A DNA stretch of 64,000 nucleotides from Hetaerina americana (GCA_022747635.1 JAKTNV010000607.1:1-64000); one strand, 5' to 3'. Positions 28,345 to 42,062 are shown, counted from the stretch's first letter. The notes: generated by a model from the sequence alone, not told the origin. Translations and numbers: made by a program.

Positions 28345-31300
28345 TTGCTTCTCGGATTGTTTGTACTCCACTCCTCCTCCGACTTTCGCGTTTCGGAGAG
28401 TGTCGGGGGCGCGTAACGAGGGCGCCTTGCGCCGCGGCGCCCGTCAGGGTTCCACCCTGTCGGCCGTGGCGGCGCCAGGCGTTTGGCGAGCCCAGTTCGT
28501 GTGCAGCGGGTCGTCAAAATACGGGTTGTCGTCCTGTCGAAGGCGTACCCGGGAATAAACGTTGCACACGTTTCTACCGGGGTCGATTCCTCGAGATCCG
28601 AGGTAACGTACGTTCGAGGCCATCCTTCACCTGGTATTGGACGCGCTCGCGACCCGGTGGGCCGCGCGCCGGCCGCGGAAAGCGGCCCCGAGAAGACGGT
28701 CCCTTCGGACGCCTTCCCCCTGACTCGGCGCCTGTCAAACCTTCCTCCTGTTCCTCCCCGGTGCCTGTCCCGTAAGCGGACGTTTATGCATTTTTCGACG
28801 ACTCGGGGGCGTCGCGACGCACCCACCTCCCGCGCCCGTGGGAAAGGATTATCGAGTCGCAAATGGAGACGGAGTCACCCGTTAAGCGCACGCCTTACGA
28901 CGCGTCCGCGTGGGCTTCGAAATGGTTGCATGGGGTGGCCGAAGGGGAAAAAGAAATGAACTGTACGCACGCGAATGGGACGTCAAAGTTCACGTACAAC
29001 AAAGTCGAGGATGGCGCCGAATTATGCTTTAGCCCCGTGAGCGGGCGGGAAAAACAATGTAGTAGCCGAGGGCGCGCAGTGGCGACCCGGCCGTGACGAG
29101 TTTGCTCCGTCTCCAACGGCTTCGGACGTCGGTACCTCGTTGCGGGATGATGAATTTGTAGCAACCGGCATGTCTTCGGAAACGAAATGATACTTCATCA
29201 CGGGAAAACTCTTATTGTCGTTGAAACGGCGCCACATCCACGTTTCCGCGGATGTCTACCCTAGTTTCCTTGCACGTCTTTCGAAGAGGAGAGTCGTCTG
29301 CCGTCGACTTGTTATCGCGTACATTTCTTTTATTAACCTTCCTTATCTGTGCGATGCGTTGGATGTGCTTTTCTCCACGGTGCCGTCAAGTTACGGAATA
29401 CACCCCTACGACCTTAAAAAAAAATCCCTCCCACACACACGCTGTATGTCACGTTAAATGACCCTGTGTGATGGGATACCTCGGGGACGTAGTCAACGTG
29501 AAAGCGACTCCTTGAAAACCAGGCTCTCGTAAGCGTACGTAATTCGTGTCGGCAATTTCGCTCGGTACACATCCCCCGCCGTACGTCTTATTCACGGAAA
29601 CGGCGAAAATAGGGCGCATCGCGGGATTGTATGCGCGATCATTACGATGGGAATCGCCATAAGCAAATAGGACAGATGCGTTTAACTCAATAATATCCAC
29701 ATCCCTTTCGTCGTAGTTGCGGAGCTATGACGGCTTGTATTCGTGTCACAATATTTTTCAGTTGCTTCCAACCTAATTTCACATCGTTTCCACTTGTTTC
29801 CAATCGACATAATGTGTGTCAAGCATATGGATCTTGTTTTTTACCTCCATGCCGTTGGAATAATATCTTTCATTAGAGCAATGGTCGACTTTTCCTTGTA
29901 ACTTTCGAGGGTCGGGATAGTGATTGACGGATAAGGTAGAGTGAATAGCCCTTACCTGGAAAACATTCCTGTGAATAAATAAAAAAAACGTGGGAAAAAG
30001 CCGTCGGGGCGTGATGCGGCGTTCAATAGTGATGACAGATTATACTATCTGGCGTAGGAAAGACTTGAACACGATTTTTCCTGGGATCGTAATCAGGGAT
30101 CCAGGCTGGTTTCCAGTGCTTGCGGGGTTGGGGGGACTAGGGGCGGCATTAACAGCCGGAACCGTTCATTCCTCTACGACCTCTCTTTCGTGGAACTCTA
30201 TCACCGTCGACAGTTCACGGAACATCATTTCTCGGTTCTGTCTCGAAGAAGCCCCTGTGTTAATTCAATTACTCAGTATCTACTTCGTTCTGCATTACTT
30301 AATCAATACATGTGGACCCATCAAATATTTCATCCCCGTTCATTGTTGATTCCTTGAGGTTCTTAGCGATGCGGAAGCAACTTTATCGTCACGAGTAATA
30401 AAAGAACGATGATTAACAATTTTAAGCTGTCTGGTACCTAGCACATCACCATAAAAGATACGAAATAAGCATTCCAGTGAACAGGAAAACAAATTGTCGT
30501 CTTTTCCCCGGCCAATCTGGGATCATTGCAATGTGAAGCGAAAGTCAATCAGGAGTTAAGAGGATTCAATCCACTCACGATGAAGTAGACGACTGAAGGT
30601 TGCGTAGGTCTATGTGCACGTTCGTGTGTGTTAGTTTCTAGTGTTCATATGTAAATGACAGTTGTGTCAATGGGGGAACGTTATTCGAAAGTAACACTAG
30701 TTGACTCGAATTTAATCATTCTTATTACCAGTAGTTGCATTGCAAAATTTGACATTATCACGGCAGGAGGTAGGTGATGACTGTCATAAATGTTCGCTAA
30801 TGGAGGACGTTTGTCATCCATTCCGAGATTTTGAAAAAAAAACTGTCTCCGTTTACATATCGCTGCGTACCCGAGATATTTTACTAATTTGGTACTCTGT
30901 GTGGATGAATTTATTAACAGATGTCATAAGGGTGATTTCAACTACACAAATTTGACAAAGTTCAATGTTAAGTATTAACGCCTCGCTGTGACTGGTATGA
31001 CATTACATGATATCCCGGTGATTAAGCATCACCACAACTGCTAAGGTAATTAATCGTCATGGTGTATATCATGAGTCTTAAAATCACACGATCGTTATGA
31101 AATTTACACCGCTTCACGGCTCGTCGGCATTTTCTCCCGTCCGTAGTTAAGTTGTATGTTACTAAGTTGCCTAGGCAAGGACGTTATTCCATTCCATTCC
31201 CGGCCACTGTTACTAGGTGAATCTGATTAAATATCGCTTCACGAATCACTATTGTCCTCAAAGCCGAGCGTCCTTCGGTTAACGCCACTGCGGGAAATCG

Positions 31301-33112
31301 GTTGTCGAATACGGTGAAGTGACGATCTCGTGTACCTAGTGTCAAAATGCGGCCGGGGTGGATTCTTCAATGGGGCTAATGCGGTAAAGATTTTCACCAA
31401 ATTTGCAGAAAGTAGAAATGCTAAAAGGACGGACAGGTAGGCACATGCGGCAACCTTTTTCGTCAGAAATGCACTCGGAAAGAAAGCACTTGTAGGAAGA
31501 GTCGCCTTAATGAAAACGTTATGCAATCATCTCATAAATGATTATACCGGCCGCTAATTTTAAAGATTTTTCTTTCACGTCAAACTTCGACCTCTTTTCC
31601 CTAGATTTCATTTCCCTAATCCCGCAAAGAAATAAACAACATTAACGTATGTCCTTCCATCCCTTGTGTATCAACGTAATAAAATTAGCGGGTAAGTTGG
31701 GACTGGGACCATTTAACTTTTGCCTAGAGAAACATTTTCTGTTCTGTGGCGTGACAAGACAAGTAAAGATTTCTGGAAAGGTTAATTTCGTTCAAAAGAA
31801 GGGGAATGAGCCGTCTCGCACCGGAAAAACCTTCGTGTCCCGCGGAAGGGACCCCGGTTCAAAACTATAACAAGAATCGGTCATTTGGAGGCATGGTGAT
31901 CAAAGAACTGGTCTACTTGTCACGTCTGTCTCGATGCATTTGTAATCAATTGCTGATAAATCGTTGCAGTATCGCAAAAAAAAAATTGCGGAAAAGGATG
32001 AAAAATCACTCAATCGACTTTAAAATACTTGGGGGATTCGTTCAGAGGAGGTTTATCAACATTGTTTCAGCGAGATGCCGATTTCCCAAGAAGGAAACCC
32101 GATGCCCATTACATAAATTGTTATTTGTGCGAATGATGCTGATTCCATATGCTGTTAACGACGATGCATTCCGTAGAAATAGTTTCTGGGAATTGATTGA
32201 TTGGATAGAATTAGCACAATGGAAAATCCACGGAAGCGCTCACTGCCCGCCATTTTGTTTATTGCGACGCCTGCTCGTCACGACTTGGTGAATGTACAAG
32301 GAACGCTGTTGCCCAGCTGCGTTCTATGCTTGCGAGGTTTCCACAGAAATTTCTTCCTCGTGCGGAATGCCACGTGGGTCATTGCGACAGCCCTTTTCTG
32401 GTTAACGTAGAAACTTGGGGCGAGGACGGGTCGCATTACCTGCCTGCCTCCTCGCGTTGAACCCCCGAGGAGTTTTACGACGTAGCGGATGGGACGGGAG
32501 GTTAAGCGGAATTAGCCTTCGCGGAAAAACGGCCGCGTGGGAAGGGCATGTGGGAACCTGTCATTTACTGCCCCTGGAAGTGAAGCAGGAGCAACGTGAC
32601 CACAAGCGTACCAGTTTCGGAGGGAGACGGACGCCGTGAATCCATATTATTTTTGACGGAGGGAGACATGTAAGTCAAGGCTTACGTCTGAGAAACGAGC
32701 ATAGCAGGTCAGTGGTTTGAAAAGTACTGGGTGAAAGGGAAGTAATCATGGGAATATAATATTTTTTCCTTAATATCTCGACGGTCATTTTCATCAAATG
32801 CAGACGCATAGCAGTAGAAAATATAATTGAATAGGAGGTAAGAAATTCGTCCATCTTTTATTGTCATAAGTTTCTCCTTTACATTTACTCTATTTTTTCG
32901 TGAACCGCGCGCGTGCACACCAGGTAAGTAGTTGGTGAATCGGAGGAAAGCGTGGGACTCTAATTTTCCAGGTTTTTACGTTTATTTATGTACGTCCTTT
33001 GCGGCCGAGTATTGACGATTGCCCATCGCAGTCGGGTATTTGAAAACTGAAGATTATTTCATGGCCCTTAGAAGGGCCGTTAGGATGCATCAAAGCAATC
33101 CCGTCGAGGAAT

Positions 33113-33484
33113 TTACTTTGAGCTGGTGTACTTGGTGACGGCCTTGGTCCCCTCGGAGACGGCGTGCTTGGCCAGCTCACCGGGAAGCAAGAGCCTGACG
33201 GCGGTCTGCACCTCCCGGCTGGTGATGGTGGAGCGCTTGTTGTAGTGAGCCAGGCGAGAAGCTTCGGCGGCGATTCTCTCGAAAATATCGTTGACGAAGC
33301 TGTTCATGATGCTCATGGCCTTGCTGGAGATTCCGGTGTCGGGGTGCACCTGCTTCAGCACTTTGTAGATGTAGATTGCGTAGCTCTCCTTCCTCCTGCG
33401 CTTCTTCTTCTTGTCTCCCTTGGAGATGTTCTTCTGGGCCTTGCCCGCTTTCTTCGCAGCCTTTCCGCTCGTCTTGGGTGGCAT
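33113..33484 (-). CDS. H2B: core histone H2B, copy 4
   Basis: Protein identical to copy 1. The 3' stem-loop is at 33063-33078. Neither insertion of this unit touches the gene or its divergent promoter (33485-33702). Confidence 0.97.
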   Translation of the reverse strand: MPPKTSGKAAKKAGKAQKNISKGDKKKKRRRKESYAIYIYKVLKQVHPDTGISSKAMSIMNSFVNDIFERIAAEASRLAHYNKRSTITSREVQTAVRLLLPGELAKHAVSEGTKAVTKYTSSK

Positions 33485-33609
33485 GGTGATCACGTTCGGC
33501 GAACGGGGTCGATTTCAGTATTTTCGCCGATCATCAGTCGCCTGCTTATGTACCCCTGGTCCGTTCCGTGAGCCGAATCTCCTCGACGACCAATCACGTA
33601 AAAGCATGA

Positions 33610-34077
<468 letters not shown>

Positions 34078-34858
34078 GCATCACGCTGTGCGCATAAAAG
34101 GTCCTTTTCAGGACCAGAACATACTAGAGAGATGTACGCGATAAATGTCATGTGAAAAAAATAATAATAACAATAAACGTAATAAGCATAGCGAATGAAA
34201 CGTGGAGCTATAATTGGGCTAAGGTAAACGATGGGAAATAAAGCGTATAAAAAGTGAAAGCGTTTGTGCTGAAATGCAACGAAGAATGATTGAAGGTGAC
34301 ACTGCTTCGTTTACAATGTATTTCATAGTCTGTCATAAAATTTCACCTGCAATCTGCCGCTTAACTACGTTATTTCTTGTTAACATGTATGGTTGCAACG
34401 GCGCGATACACATTGTCGCCAGTCCGTTGCCACGTGCTTATTCATGTACGGTTGCAACGGCGCGATATACATTGTTGCCACGTGCTTATTCATGTACGGT
34501 TGCAACGGCGCGAAGTACATTGTTGCCCCGTGCTTATTCCTGTACGGTTGCAACGGCGCGATATACATTGTCGCCAGTCCGTTGCCACGTGCTTATTCCG
34601 ATTCGCTGACAATGTCTTTAACGTCGGTAAAGGCTCATACAATTTCAACTCTATTATCACCGCCATTTTTTTTTTGCGTTCGAACAGGTCTTACTTTACT
34701 ATTTATCGCCGTCACACACGCTATGGCGAATAGGGAATAATTTTTCGTTCCGTTATGGCAAAGGATTGGCTCCATCTCTGAACATTGTATTGGTCCTTAG
34801 AAGGACCTTTTTTATCGACGTACGCCGGGTGTCGGATGGCGATCCCGTCGCGTCGTGT

Positions 34859-35233
<375 letters not shown>

Positions 35234-35342
35234 TTATAAACGTCGCCGCCGCGGCGATGACGTACCCGACCTCTCCACCAATCAGCGTCGCCCGTACTAT
35301 CTGGCGCCATTCTCGGAAGTGCTTAAAAGACGGCGTTGACCC

Positions 35343-35354
35343 GGCTTTTTACAG
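35343..35354. repeat. target-site duplication, left copy
   Basis: Bases ggctttttacag, repeated exactly at 41135-41146. Empty units have this sequence once, followed directly by atcgcagaaatgg. The net insertion (35355-41146, 5792 bp) matches the unit length difference, confirming the boundaries. Confidence 0.97.
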
Positions 35355-35852
35355 GACAGGGAGCATTCCATTCTGAGCTTGCGAAGTGAACGGACGTCTT
35401 TTTGAGCGCTCCTTCTTTCGTGTTTTTGTGCGCGTTTGCGTGTTTTGGGTGCGATCCCTTTGTGGGTCACTGTGCCGCCCGGCGGGTCCTTTGATCCGAC
35501 CGCCGCCGCCGAGCAACGGCCGCCCGCCCGGGCCGGTCGCTTGCCTCCCCCTCCCCTCCCGGGAGCTGCCTAGGCGCTCGCCCCGCCCGACTGCTCGGCC
35601 GAGTGGTCCCCCTTCCCCTCCCGATACATTCCGTCGTCGAGCTACGTCTCCGATGTGCAATTAACTAAAATTATGCGAATTAAAACGTCGTCGCCTATAC
35701 ATCACGACGCTGGTCCACTTAAGCATCCGCGTGGTTCACATGACGTCGCTATAAATCTTGGTCTTCGGGGAAATCGCCGAACAACGCAAACGCCGATTGC
35801 TTTAGCGGCAATTTCAGCGAACCTAATCCAAAGTGACTCCGTTTCTCCGGCC
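35355..35852 (+). other. 5'UTR of the retrotransposon
   Basis: Very GC-rich around 35460-35620 with C-runs. A mini-ORF (ATG at 35653, stop after two codons) precedes ORF1. Jockey-clade elements usually carry an internal promoter in this region; I could not identify one. The first ORF1-frame ATG is at 35673, so part of this stretch could be coding. Confidence 0.6.
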
Positions 35853-37496
35853 ATGGCCGCAGTCCCGCTGACCACGGACAGTTTGCGCGATGCGCTCGCG
35901 GCCCTTTCCGTGAGCGAAAGGGACGCTCTATTCGATACTTTCCGTCCCCATTCTGTGTCGCCTGTGCCGCACACCACCACATCATCTGCACATCACATCA
36001 CGACGCCTTCTCGGCCGCCTACACCACCACAAAACCAGCCAGCTTGCCACTCCGCTACCTTGCCGGTGGAGCCAATGGACCTCGGTGCCGCCACGGCCCC
36101 GGTGAGTGTTCCCGCCCTCCCCGGTCGTTCTCATTCACCTCAGCGCACTGTGACGGACGCAATGCGTCCGAGCGCGTACCCTGGCAATGCTAATAACAAT
36201 GTCATTAATGTTTCCAATTCACCAGACGCCGAATTTAAACTTGTAACGTCTAAACGCCGCCGCCATATGGCGTCAGGCGCTTTATCTTCCCCGCCGGTGT
36301 CCTCCGTTGGCATCGCCAACCGATTTACGCTTCTATCGGAAGGTGAAACTCCCCCTTCCAGTTTAAATTCCGTTCGTCCTCCTCCGCGTGATCAGGCGCG
36401 AGTATCGCCCACCGCAGCGGGTCCTAACAAGCCCCCAGGTAATGGGAAAATTCCGCCATTTCGCCTCGTGGACGTCTCAAAATGGGGAGAAATAAATTCG
36501 CGCATCAAGCGAGCTTGCGCTTTCCCCCCGATCGCCCATTCCACGGGCGCGAACGCTGCCGTCATTAAATGTGTAAACGCGGACGATTATACTAAAGTCG
36601 CTTCGATTCTCAGGGAACTGGAGGTTCCCCATGTGACATATCAACTGCCTGAAAATCGCCGCCGCGAATTTGCAATTCGCGGCGTACTTCCGTCGATCGA
36701 CGACGATTCGCTTCTACGCGATCTGCAATCGCTTGGCCACCCTGTCATCACAGTGCGACGCATCACGTCCACTCGCCCGTCCGATAAAGAACGCGATCAA
36801 GGAATACGCGAATTGGAGCGTTACCCGACAACCACCATTCACGTCGTCTGCGAACACGCAGTCGACGTAGAAGCTTTTTTAAGCATTTCATTCTTGGCGG
36901 GTCTCCGTGTCACGGTGACCCCGTTTCGCAAACCGAACATGCCCGTGCAATGCCACCGTTGCCAGAGAATCGGGCACACAAAAAATCATTGCTTTTTGCA
37001 GCCGAACTGTGTTCGGTGCGGCGAAAAGCACCTTAGCAACGAGTGCATTAAATCCCGCGATACCCCGGCTCATTGCTACTTATGCGGTCTAGATCACCCC
37101 GCTAATTACCGTGGATGCGACGTCCACAAGGAAGCCAAGCGATTGCAGGCCGCGAAGAAAAAACCAAGTGTTTTTGCCGCGGCACAGACTCCTCCTCCCC
37201 TCCCACGCTCCTTCGCCGGGGCAGTGACCTCGTCAGCTGCTTTTCCTCCGCTCCCTAGCTCAAGGCGTCCCTTGCCGAGCGGACCAGATGGCCACGCGCC
37301 CAAGCCCGGAGAGCATCCCCTCCCCTCCCCTCCCCTCGTCGGCCCTATGCCGTCATCCCGTGATTCTTCGCCTGCCTCGGATGCTTCGGAGCTATTAGCT
37401 TGGTTTCGAAGCATAATGATTCAAATTCAACATGCACCTACGCTCGAGGCGAAGAAGATGTTTATCTTGGAGCAACTCCTCCAACTTCATGTCTAA
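35673..37496 (+). CDS. retrotransposon ORF1, gag-like nucleic-acid-binding protein
   Basis: Forms the RNP with element RNA (known role of the family). 607 codons from the first ATG. The in-frame ATG at 35853 (ccATGg context, then AAVPLTTDSLRDAL) looks the better start and would give 547 residues. From the first ATG: a Pro/Ser-rich N-terminal half, a PRE_C2HC-like region at about 325-415, then three zinc knuckles at 427-440 (CHRCQRIGHTKNHC), 446-458 (CVRCGEKHLSNEC) and 468-482 (CYLCGLDHPANYRGC). The last, with its HPANYRGC ending, is typical of Jockey-group gag proteins. A Pro-rich tail follows. It overlaps the start of ORF2 by 8 nt. Confidence 0.9.
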   Translation: MRIKTSSPIHHDAGPLKHPRGSHDVAINLGLRGNRRTTQTPIALAAISANLIQSDSVSPAMAAVPLTTDSLRDALAALSVSERDALFDTFRPHSVSPVPHTTTSSAHHITTPSRPPTPPQNQPACHSATLPVEPMDLGAATAPVSVPALPGRSHSPQRTVTDAMRPSAYPGNANNNVINVSNSPDAEFKLVTSKRRRHMASGALSSPPVSSVGIANRFTLLSEGETPPSSLNSVRPPPRDQARVSPTAAGPNKPPGNGKIPPFRLVDVSKWGEINSRIKRACAFPPIAHSTGANAAVIKCVNADDYTKVASILRELEVPHVTYQLPENRRREFAIRGVLPSIDDDSLLRDLQSLGHPVITVRRITSTRPSDKERDQGIRELERYPTTTIHVVCEHAVDVEAFLSISFLAGLRVTVTPFRKPNMPVQCHRCQRIGHTKNHCFLQPNCVRCGEKHLSNECIKSRDTPAHCYLCGLDHPANYRGCDVHKEAKRLQAAKKKPSVFAAAQTPPPLPRSFAGAVTSSAAFPPLPSSRRPLPSGPDGHAPKPGEHPLPSPPLVGPMPSSRDSSPASDASELLAWFRSIMIQIQHAPTLEAKKMFILEQLLQLHV

Positions 37497-40188
37497 CGTC
37501 CATACGTCTTCACCGCGCGACACGCTGAAAATTCTTTCCTGGAATTGTAACAGTATTTCCAACAAAAAACACGAGTTGTTACAATTCGCCTCGCAACACC
37601 ACATAGACATCATTCTTCTTCAGGAAACCTTTTTAAAACCTCACGTCTCTTTCTACTCTTCCGATTACATTACACACCGTCTCGACCGCAACGCTCAAGG
37701 CGGAGGAGTTGCTATCTTGATTAAACGGGATATCTCTCATTCCCTTCTCGACGTCCCCATCCTCTCCTGCATGGAAGCTCTCGGAATTCAAGTACATACA
37801 ACGCAGGGTAACCTGAATATATTCACCATTTACCAACTCGTCGGCAGGGCGCGTAAATTGAATAATAACGACCTGAACCTTTTGATGTCACGTCGCAGGT
37901 CGGGCTTGTACATAGGAGATTGGAATTCTCATAACAGACACTGGAATTGTTCCTCGACCTCCCGAAACGGGCGCATTTTGCATGCGTTCGCATCAAACCT
38001 ACCCTCGTCCTTTCTCGCTCCCATGGAGCCGACACGTGTCTCCCGATCCCCTTCAAAAGTTTCCATTATCGATTTCGGTCTGGCGATCAACCTTCCCTTT
38101 GTCGGCACGCCCTCGGTCATCCGAGGATTTTCATCCGACCATTTCCCGGTCCTTTTTCACCTCCCCCTCTCCTCTCCTCGTCTTCTTCCCCCACCTACCC
38201 CGTCCTTAAACTGGGACCTTTTTCCTGCTTCCCTTGCAGACGTCTTGGAGCCGTTCGCTCCCCTTTCTTCCCCCACTCCAGCGGACCTTGACCGCCGAGC
38301 AGAAGCCGTTTCGGATGCCTTTGCAGAAGCGAAACGCCGAATCACGAAATTTATTCCTCCCAATTCTGGGAGAAGATCGCGTCCCCTTCCACAACACATT
38401 CTTGTGATGATAAAAGCCCGTAATGCCGCCCGTCGCCTATGGCAGCGTGACCGATTGCCTTGGGATAAGTCCCGGTACAACCGCCTCGCTGCTGACGTCA
38501 GACGGTCCATTAAGGCTTTTTCTTCGCAGGAATGGCTGCGTCATGTTTCCTCCCTGTCCTTCGAGGATAACTCTCTCTGGAAAATTTCCAAGTCCCTCCG
38601 CCGTAACATTAAAACGACCAACCCTCCGCTGCAATTAGCGGACGTTTTAATTTTCGATCCGGCAAAAAAGGCGGACATTCAGGCTGACCACCTGGAGTCC
38701 ACCATGGCAGTCGATCCCACCCCATCCCCTGCGGATCGTAAAATCAGAAAGTTTTTAAAATCGCTTCCTTCAAATCCACCTGATCTCCCTTTGCTAACGT
38801 CCGCGGACGATATCAAAAGGGTTATCACTTCTCTTCCATCTAAAAAAGCACCCGGTTTTGATGGGATAACTAACCATCAACTTAAACTTGCCGCCTCCGT
38901 TCCGATGTTTCCCCTTATTATTTCTGATTTACTTAATCATTGCTACATTGCTTCCCATTTCCCATCCCCTTGGAAAACAGGGAAAGTTATCCTCCTTCCG
39001 AAGCCAGGGAAAGACGCTACTATCCCCGGAAATTGTCGCCCGATAACTCTTTTGTCTAACCTGTCCAAAATTTTCGAGCGAGTCCTTCTGACTCAGCTTG
39101 AATCTCACGCGAAAGCTCAGGGCATCTTCCGCCCGGAGCAATTTGGTTTTAGATCTCGCGTCTCCGCGCCGCATCAAATACTTCGCTTGTGCGAACGTAT
39201 TTCGCACGGCTTTAATCTCCGTCGATCCACGGACGCTGTCTTTCTTGACATCGCCCGCGCGTTCGATAGAGTTTGGCATAAAGGTCTGCTTTATAAATTG
39301 CACCTCTCGAACTTTCCTCCGCCCCTCATCAACTTGATCGCCAGTTTCCTTTCCAATCGTCAATTCCGAGTGTCTATTGGGGACTCCCTCTCCTCTGTAA
39401 AGCGAGCCGAAGCGGGTGTTCCGCAAGGCTCTCTTATCAGCCCGTTTTTATTCAATTTATTCGTCAATGACATGCCGTCGACGCCACACACGTCACTGTA
39501 CATGTACGCCGATGATACCGCCATTGCCGCTACATCTCGGGTACGCAGCGCGAATTTCAAACGCCTCAACGCACACCTGCATAAAATACAGAAGTGGACT
39601 AAAACATGGAAAATTCAATTAAACGCCGCCAAAAGCACTCATGTCCACTTCGCCCGACGCCGCCCACGCACCCCGCACATCCCACTCCGATTACAAAACC
39701 ACTGCATTCCGCAAGCTTCCTCTCACCGCTTCCTTGGCGTCATTCTTGACGCCAAATTAACCTTCCAACCGCACCTTAATCTGTGCCGCCGCAAAGCCAT
39801 TGTGGCCATGAATCAGCTTCGATGTCTCGCGTCGGAAGCCTCTTCTGTGTCGCACGCGGACAGGATGCGGCTTTACAAGTCCATCATCCGTCCGCAAATA
39901 CTTTACGGCTCTCAAATTTTCGCGTGCCGAAGGACGTTATGGACCCACCTCGAAACTATACAAAATAAAGCCATTCGGGGTCTGCTTAATGTGAGCCGTC
40001 TCACCCGAATGGCGGATGTGCGCGCGGCACATCGTCTCCCGTCAATTGCGGACTTTATGCGCCGCCAAATTAGGACGTTTCATGCGTCGATGACCTCCGC
40101 TGGTAATCCCCTTCTGGCGTCGTTGTGGGATTACGATATTGATAAGCGTCATACATATACACTGCCTAAGGATATTACTCGCCTATGA
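37489..40188 (+). CDS. retrotransposon ORF2, AP-type endonuclease plus reverse transcriptase
   Basis: 899 residues from the ATG at 37489, chosen because it overlaps the ORF1 stop (ATGTCTAA); an earlier in-frame ATG at 37432 lies inside ORF1. The endonuclease spans about 14-230, with WNCN (18-21), LLQET (Glu46), GDWNSHNRHW and SSDH (Asp217, His218). The reverse transcriptase spans about 430-700, with APGFDGI (near 455), motif A FLDIARAFDRVWH (Asp587), motif B GVPQGSLISP (from 643) and motif C YADD (Asp675, Asp676). A C-terminal thumb follows with FLGVILDAKLTF. No RNase H or C-terminal knuckle. All catalytic motifs I can recognise are intact and no stop or frameshift interrupts the frame. Confidence 0.93.
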   Translation: MSNVHTSSPRDTLKILSWNCNSISNKKHELLQFASQHHIDIILLQETFLKPHVSFYSSDYITHRLDRNAQGGGVAILIKRDISHSLLDVPILSCMEALGIQVHTTQGNLNIFTIYQLVGRARKLNNNDLNLLMSRRRSGLYIGDWNSHNRHWNCSSTSRNGRILHAFASNLPSSFLAPMEPTRVSRSPSKVSIIDFGLAINLPFVGTPSVIRGFSSDHFPVLFHLPLSSPRLLPPPTPSLNWDLFPASLADVLEPFAPLSSPTPADLDRRAEAVSDAFAEAKRRITKFIPPNSGRRSRPLPQHILVMIKARNAARRLWQRDRLPWDKSRYNRLAADVRRSIKAFSSQEWLRHVSSLSFEDNSLWKISKSLRRNIKTTNPPLQLADVLIFDPAKKADIQADHLESTMAVDPTPSPADRKIRKFLKSLPSNPPDLPLLTSADDIKRVITSLPSKKAPGFDGITNHQLKLAASVPMFPLIISDLLNHCYIASHFPSPWKTGKVILLPKPGKDATIPGNCRPITLLSNLSKIFERVLLTQLESHAKAQGIFRPEQFGFRSRVSAPHQILRLCERISHGFNLRRSTDAVFLDIARAFDRVWHKGLLYKLHLSNFPPPLINLIASFLSNRQFRVSIGDSLSSVKRAEAGVPQGSLISPFLFNLFVNDMPSTPHTSLYMYADDTAIAATSRVRSANFKRLNAHLHKIQKWTKTWKIQLNAAKSTHVHFARRRPRTPHIPLRLQNHCIPQASSHRFLGVILDAKLTFQPHLNLCRRKAIVAMNQLRCLASEASSVSHADRMRLYKSIIRPQILYGSQIFACRRTLWTHLETIQNKAIRGLLNVSRLTRMADVRAAHRLPSIADFMRRQIRTFHASMTSAGNPLLASLWDYDIDKRHTYTLPKDITRL

Positions 40189-40488
40189 GTCTTTCCTATG
40201 CCTGCTTTTAGTCTTCTTCTTAGTCGTAAAATTTTAATTATATCGTCCTAAGTTAGCGTTCATTATAGCCTGTATAGCCTATCTTATCCTTTGTAATCTC
40301 CTTCAGCTTAGCCGGGTGTTTTCTTTTCGCACCCATTGTTGTAAATACTTTCACCGATACCAATTCTCAATCGGTGCTCTCTTGATTTTGTTGTTAGCGA
40401 TCGCTTATCGGTCGCCTAGCCCCGCCCTGTCCACCTGTAGGACGCACAAGGGCGCTCACCCCTTACTGTATATATTCCACGCCATATA

Positions 40489-40810
40489 CTCCTATTAGAG
40501 TTCGTTATCCTTTCTTTTAATTCATAAGTCATCCCCTTGTTCCTTGCATTCTCCCGTATTGTTTATTCGTAGTTCTTAACCCGAGCCGTTTCCTGTCGGC
40601 TCGTCATTTTTTATGTTCATTTCATGTGAGAATGTACTCCTCACATACTAGCTGCTAAGTTTCTTTCTTCTCACAAACAACACGTACACTGACGTCCTTT
40701 TAGTTCAAATTGCCAGGGTATTTCTTTATTGTGAAACGACCGGTAAAGGTGGGTAACGCTCACCGGCACGGTTTATGTGTGCCCTATCCAGGGCTTCCAG
40801 TGCGCCATTT
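40489..40810 (+). repeat. 322 bp 3'UTR repeat, copy A
   Basis: Directly repeated in the next 322 bp with about seven substitutions seen by eye. Contains cgagcc/ggctcg (40582-40603), ggcac/gtgcc (40765-40783) and gccct/agggc (40781-40794) inverted repeats, the last two overlapping near the 3' end. Confidence 0.92.
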
Positions 40811-41566
<756 letters not shown>

Positions 41567-42062
41567 AAAGCTACTTTCGGCCGAAAAACAAAGGTCCTTT
41601 TCAGGACCAGTACATACTTAAAAGTTTGAATTTAGCACGATCGCACAATAATTAACGACGATGTAAATCCATTGGAATGATGGACGACATGAAATTTCCT
41701 TTGCGCATGGCAAGTGCGTTTGCACGGCTACGCATGAAATGAGATGAAATAAAAGTTCGTGCGATGCTTACCTGACGCGCTTAACGAAAAGAAAACAATA
41801 CTCCGTGACGTGTTGTTCATTTTACACGTTCTATGAATGTTATTCTTAATTTTTTTTTTCGTCCGTCCATGTCGCATCATCAATTTTAAATAGGACCGTT
41901 GTTTTTGCATGGCATTAATCATGATAAATGTTAACTTTGGGCGTGCTCAGTGGCGTGGGCATTGAGTGGCAAGCATCTTTGGAAGACATGATGGTCCTAA
42001 AAAGGACCGAGATTGGACGCTGTCTGCTGTCCTAGGTGCGCCGGTGGCGAAGCAGTGATGGT

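Larger units (their letters stand above)
27446..28346 (-). mobile_element. 5'-truncated LINE fragment in the H1 promoter
   Basis: Sequence absent from the other six H1 upstream regions. It begins exactly after the shared attaccaa and ends before gcttctcggattg, replacing 82 bp of normal promoter (9856-9937 in unit 2). It holds the 3' part of a non-LTR reverse transcriptase frame on the minus strand and about 180 bp of 3' tail (27446-27627). There is no target duplication and no poly(A). It is of a different family from the full-length element in this unit, as their thumb regions share motifs but little sequence. Confidence 0.88.
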
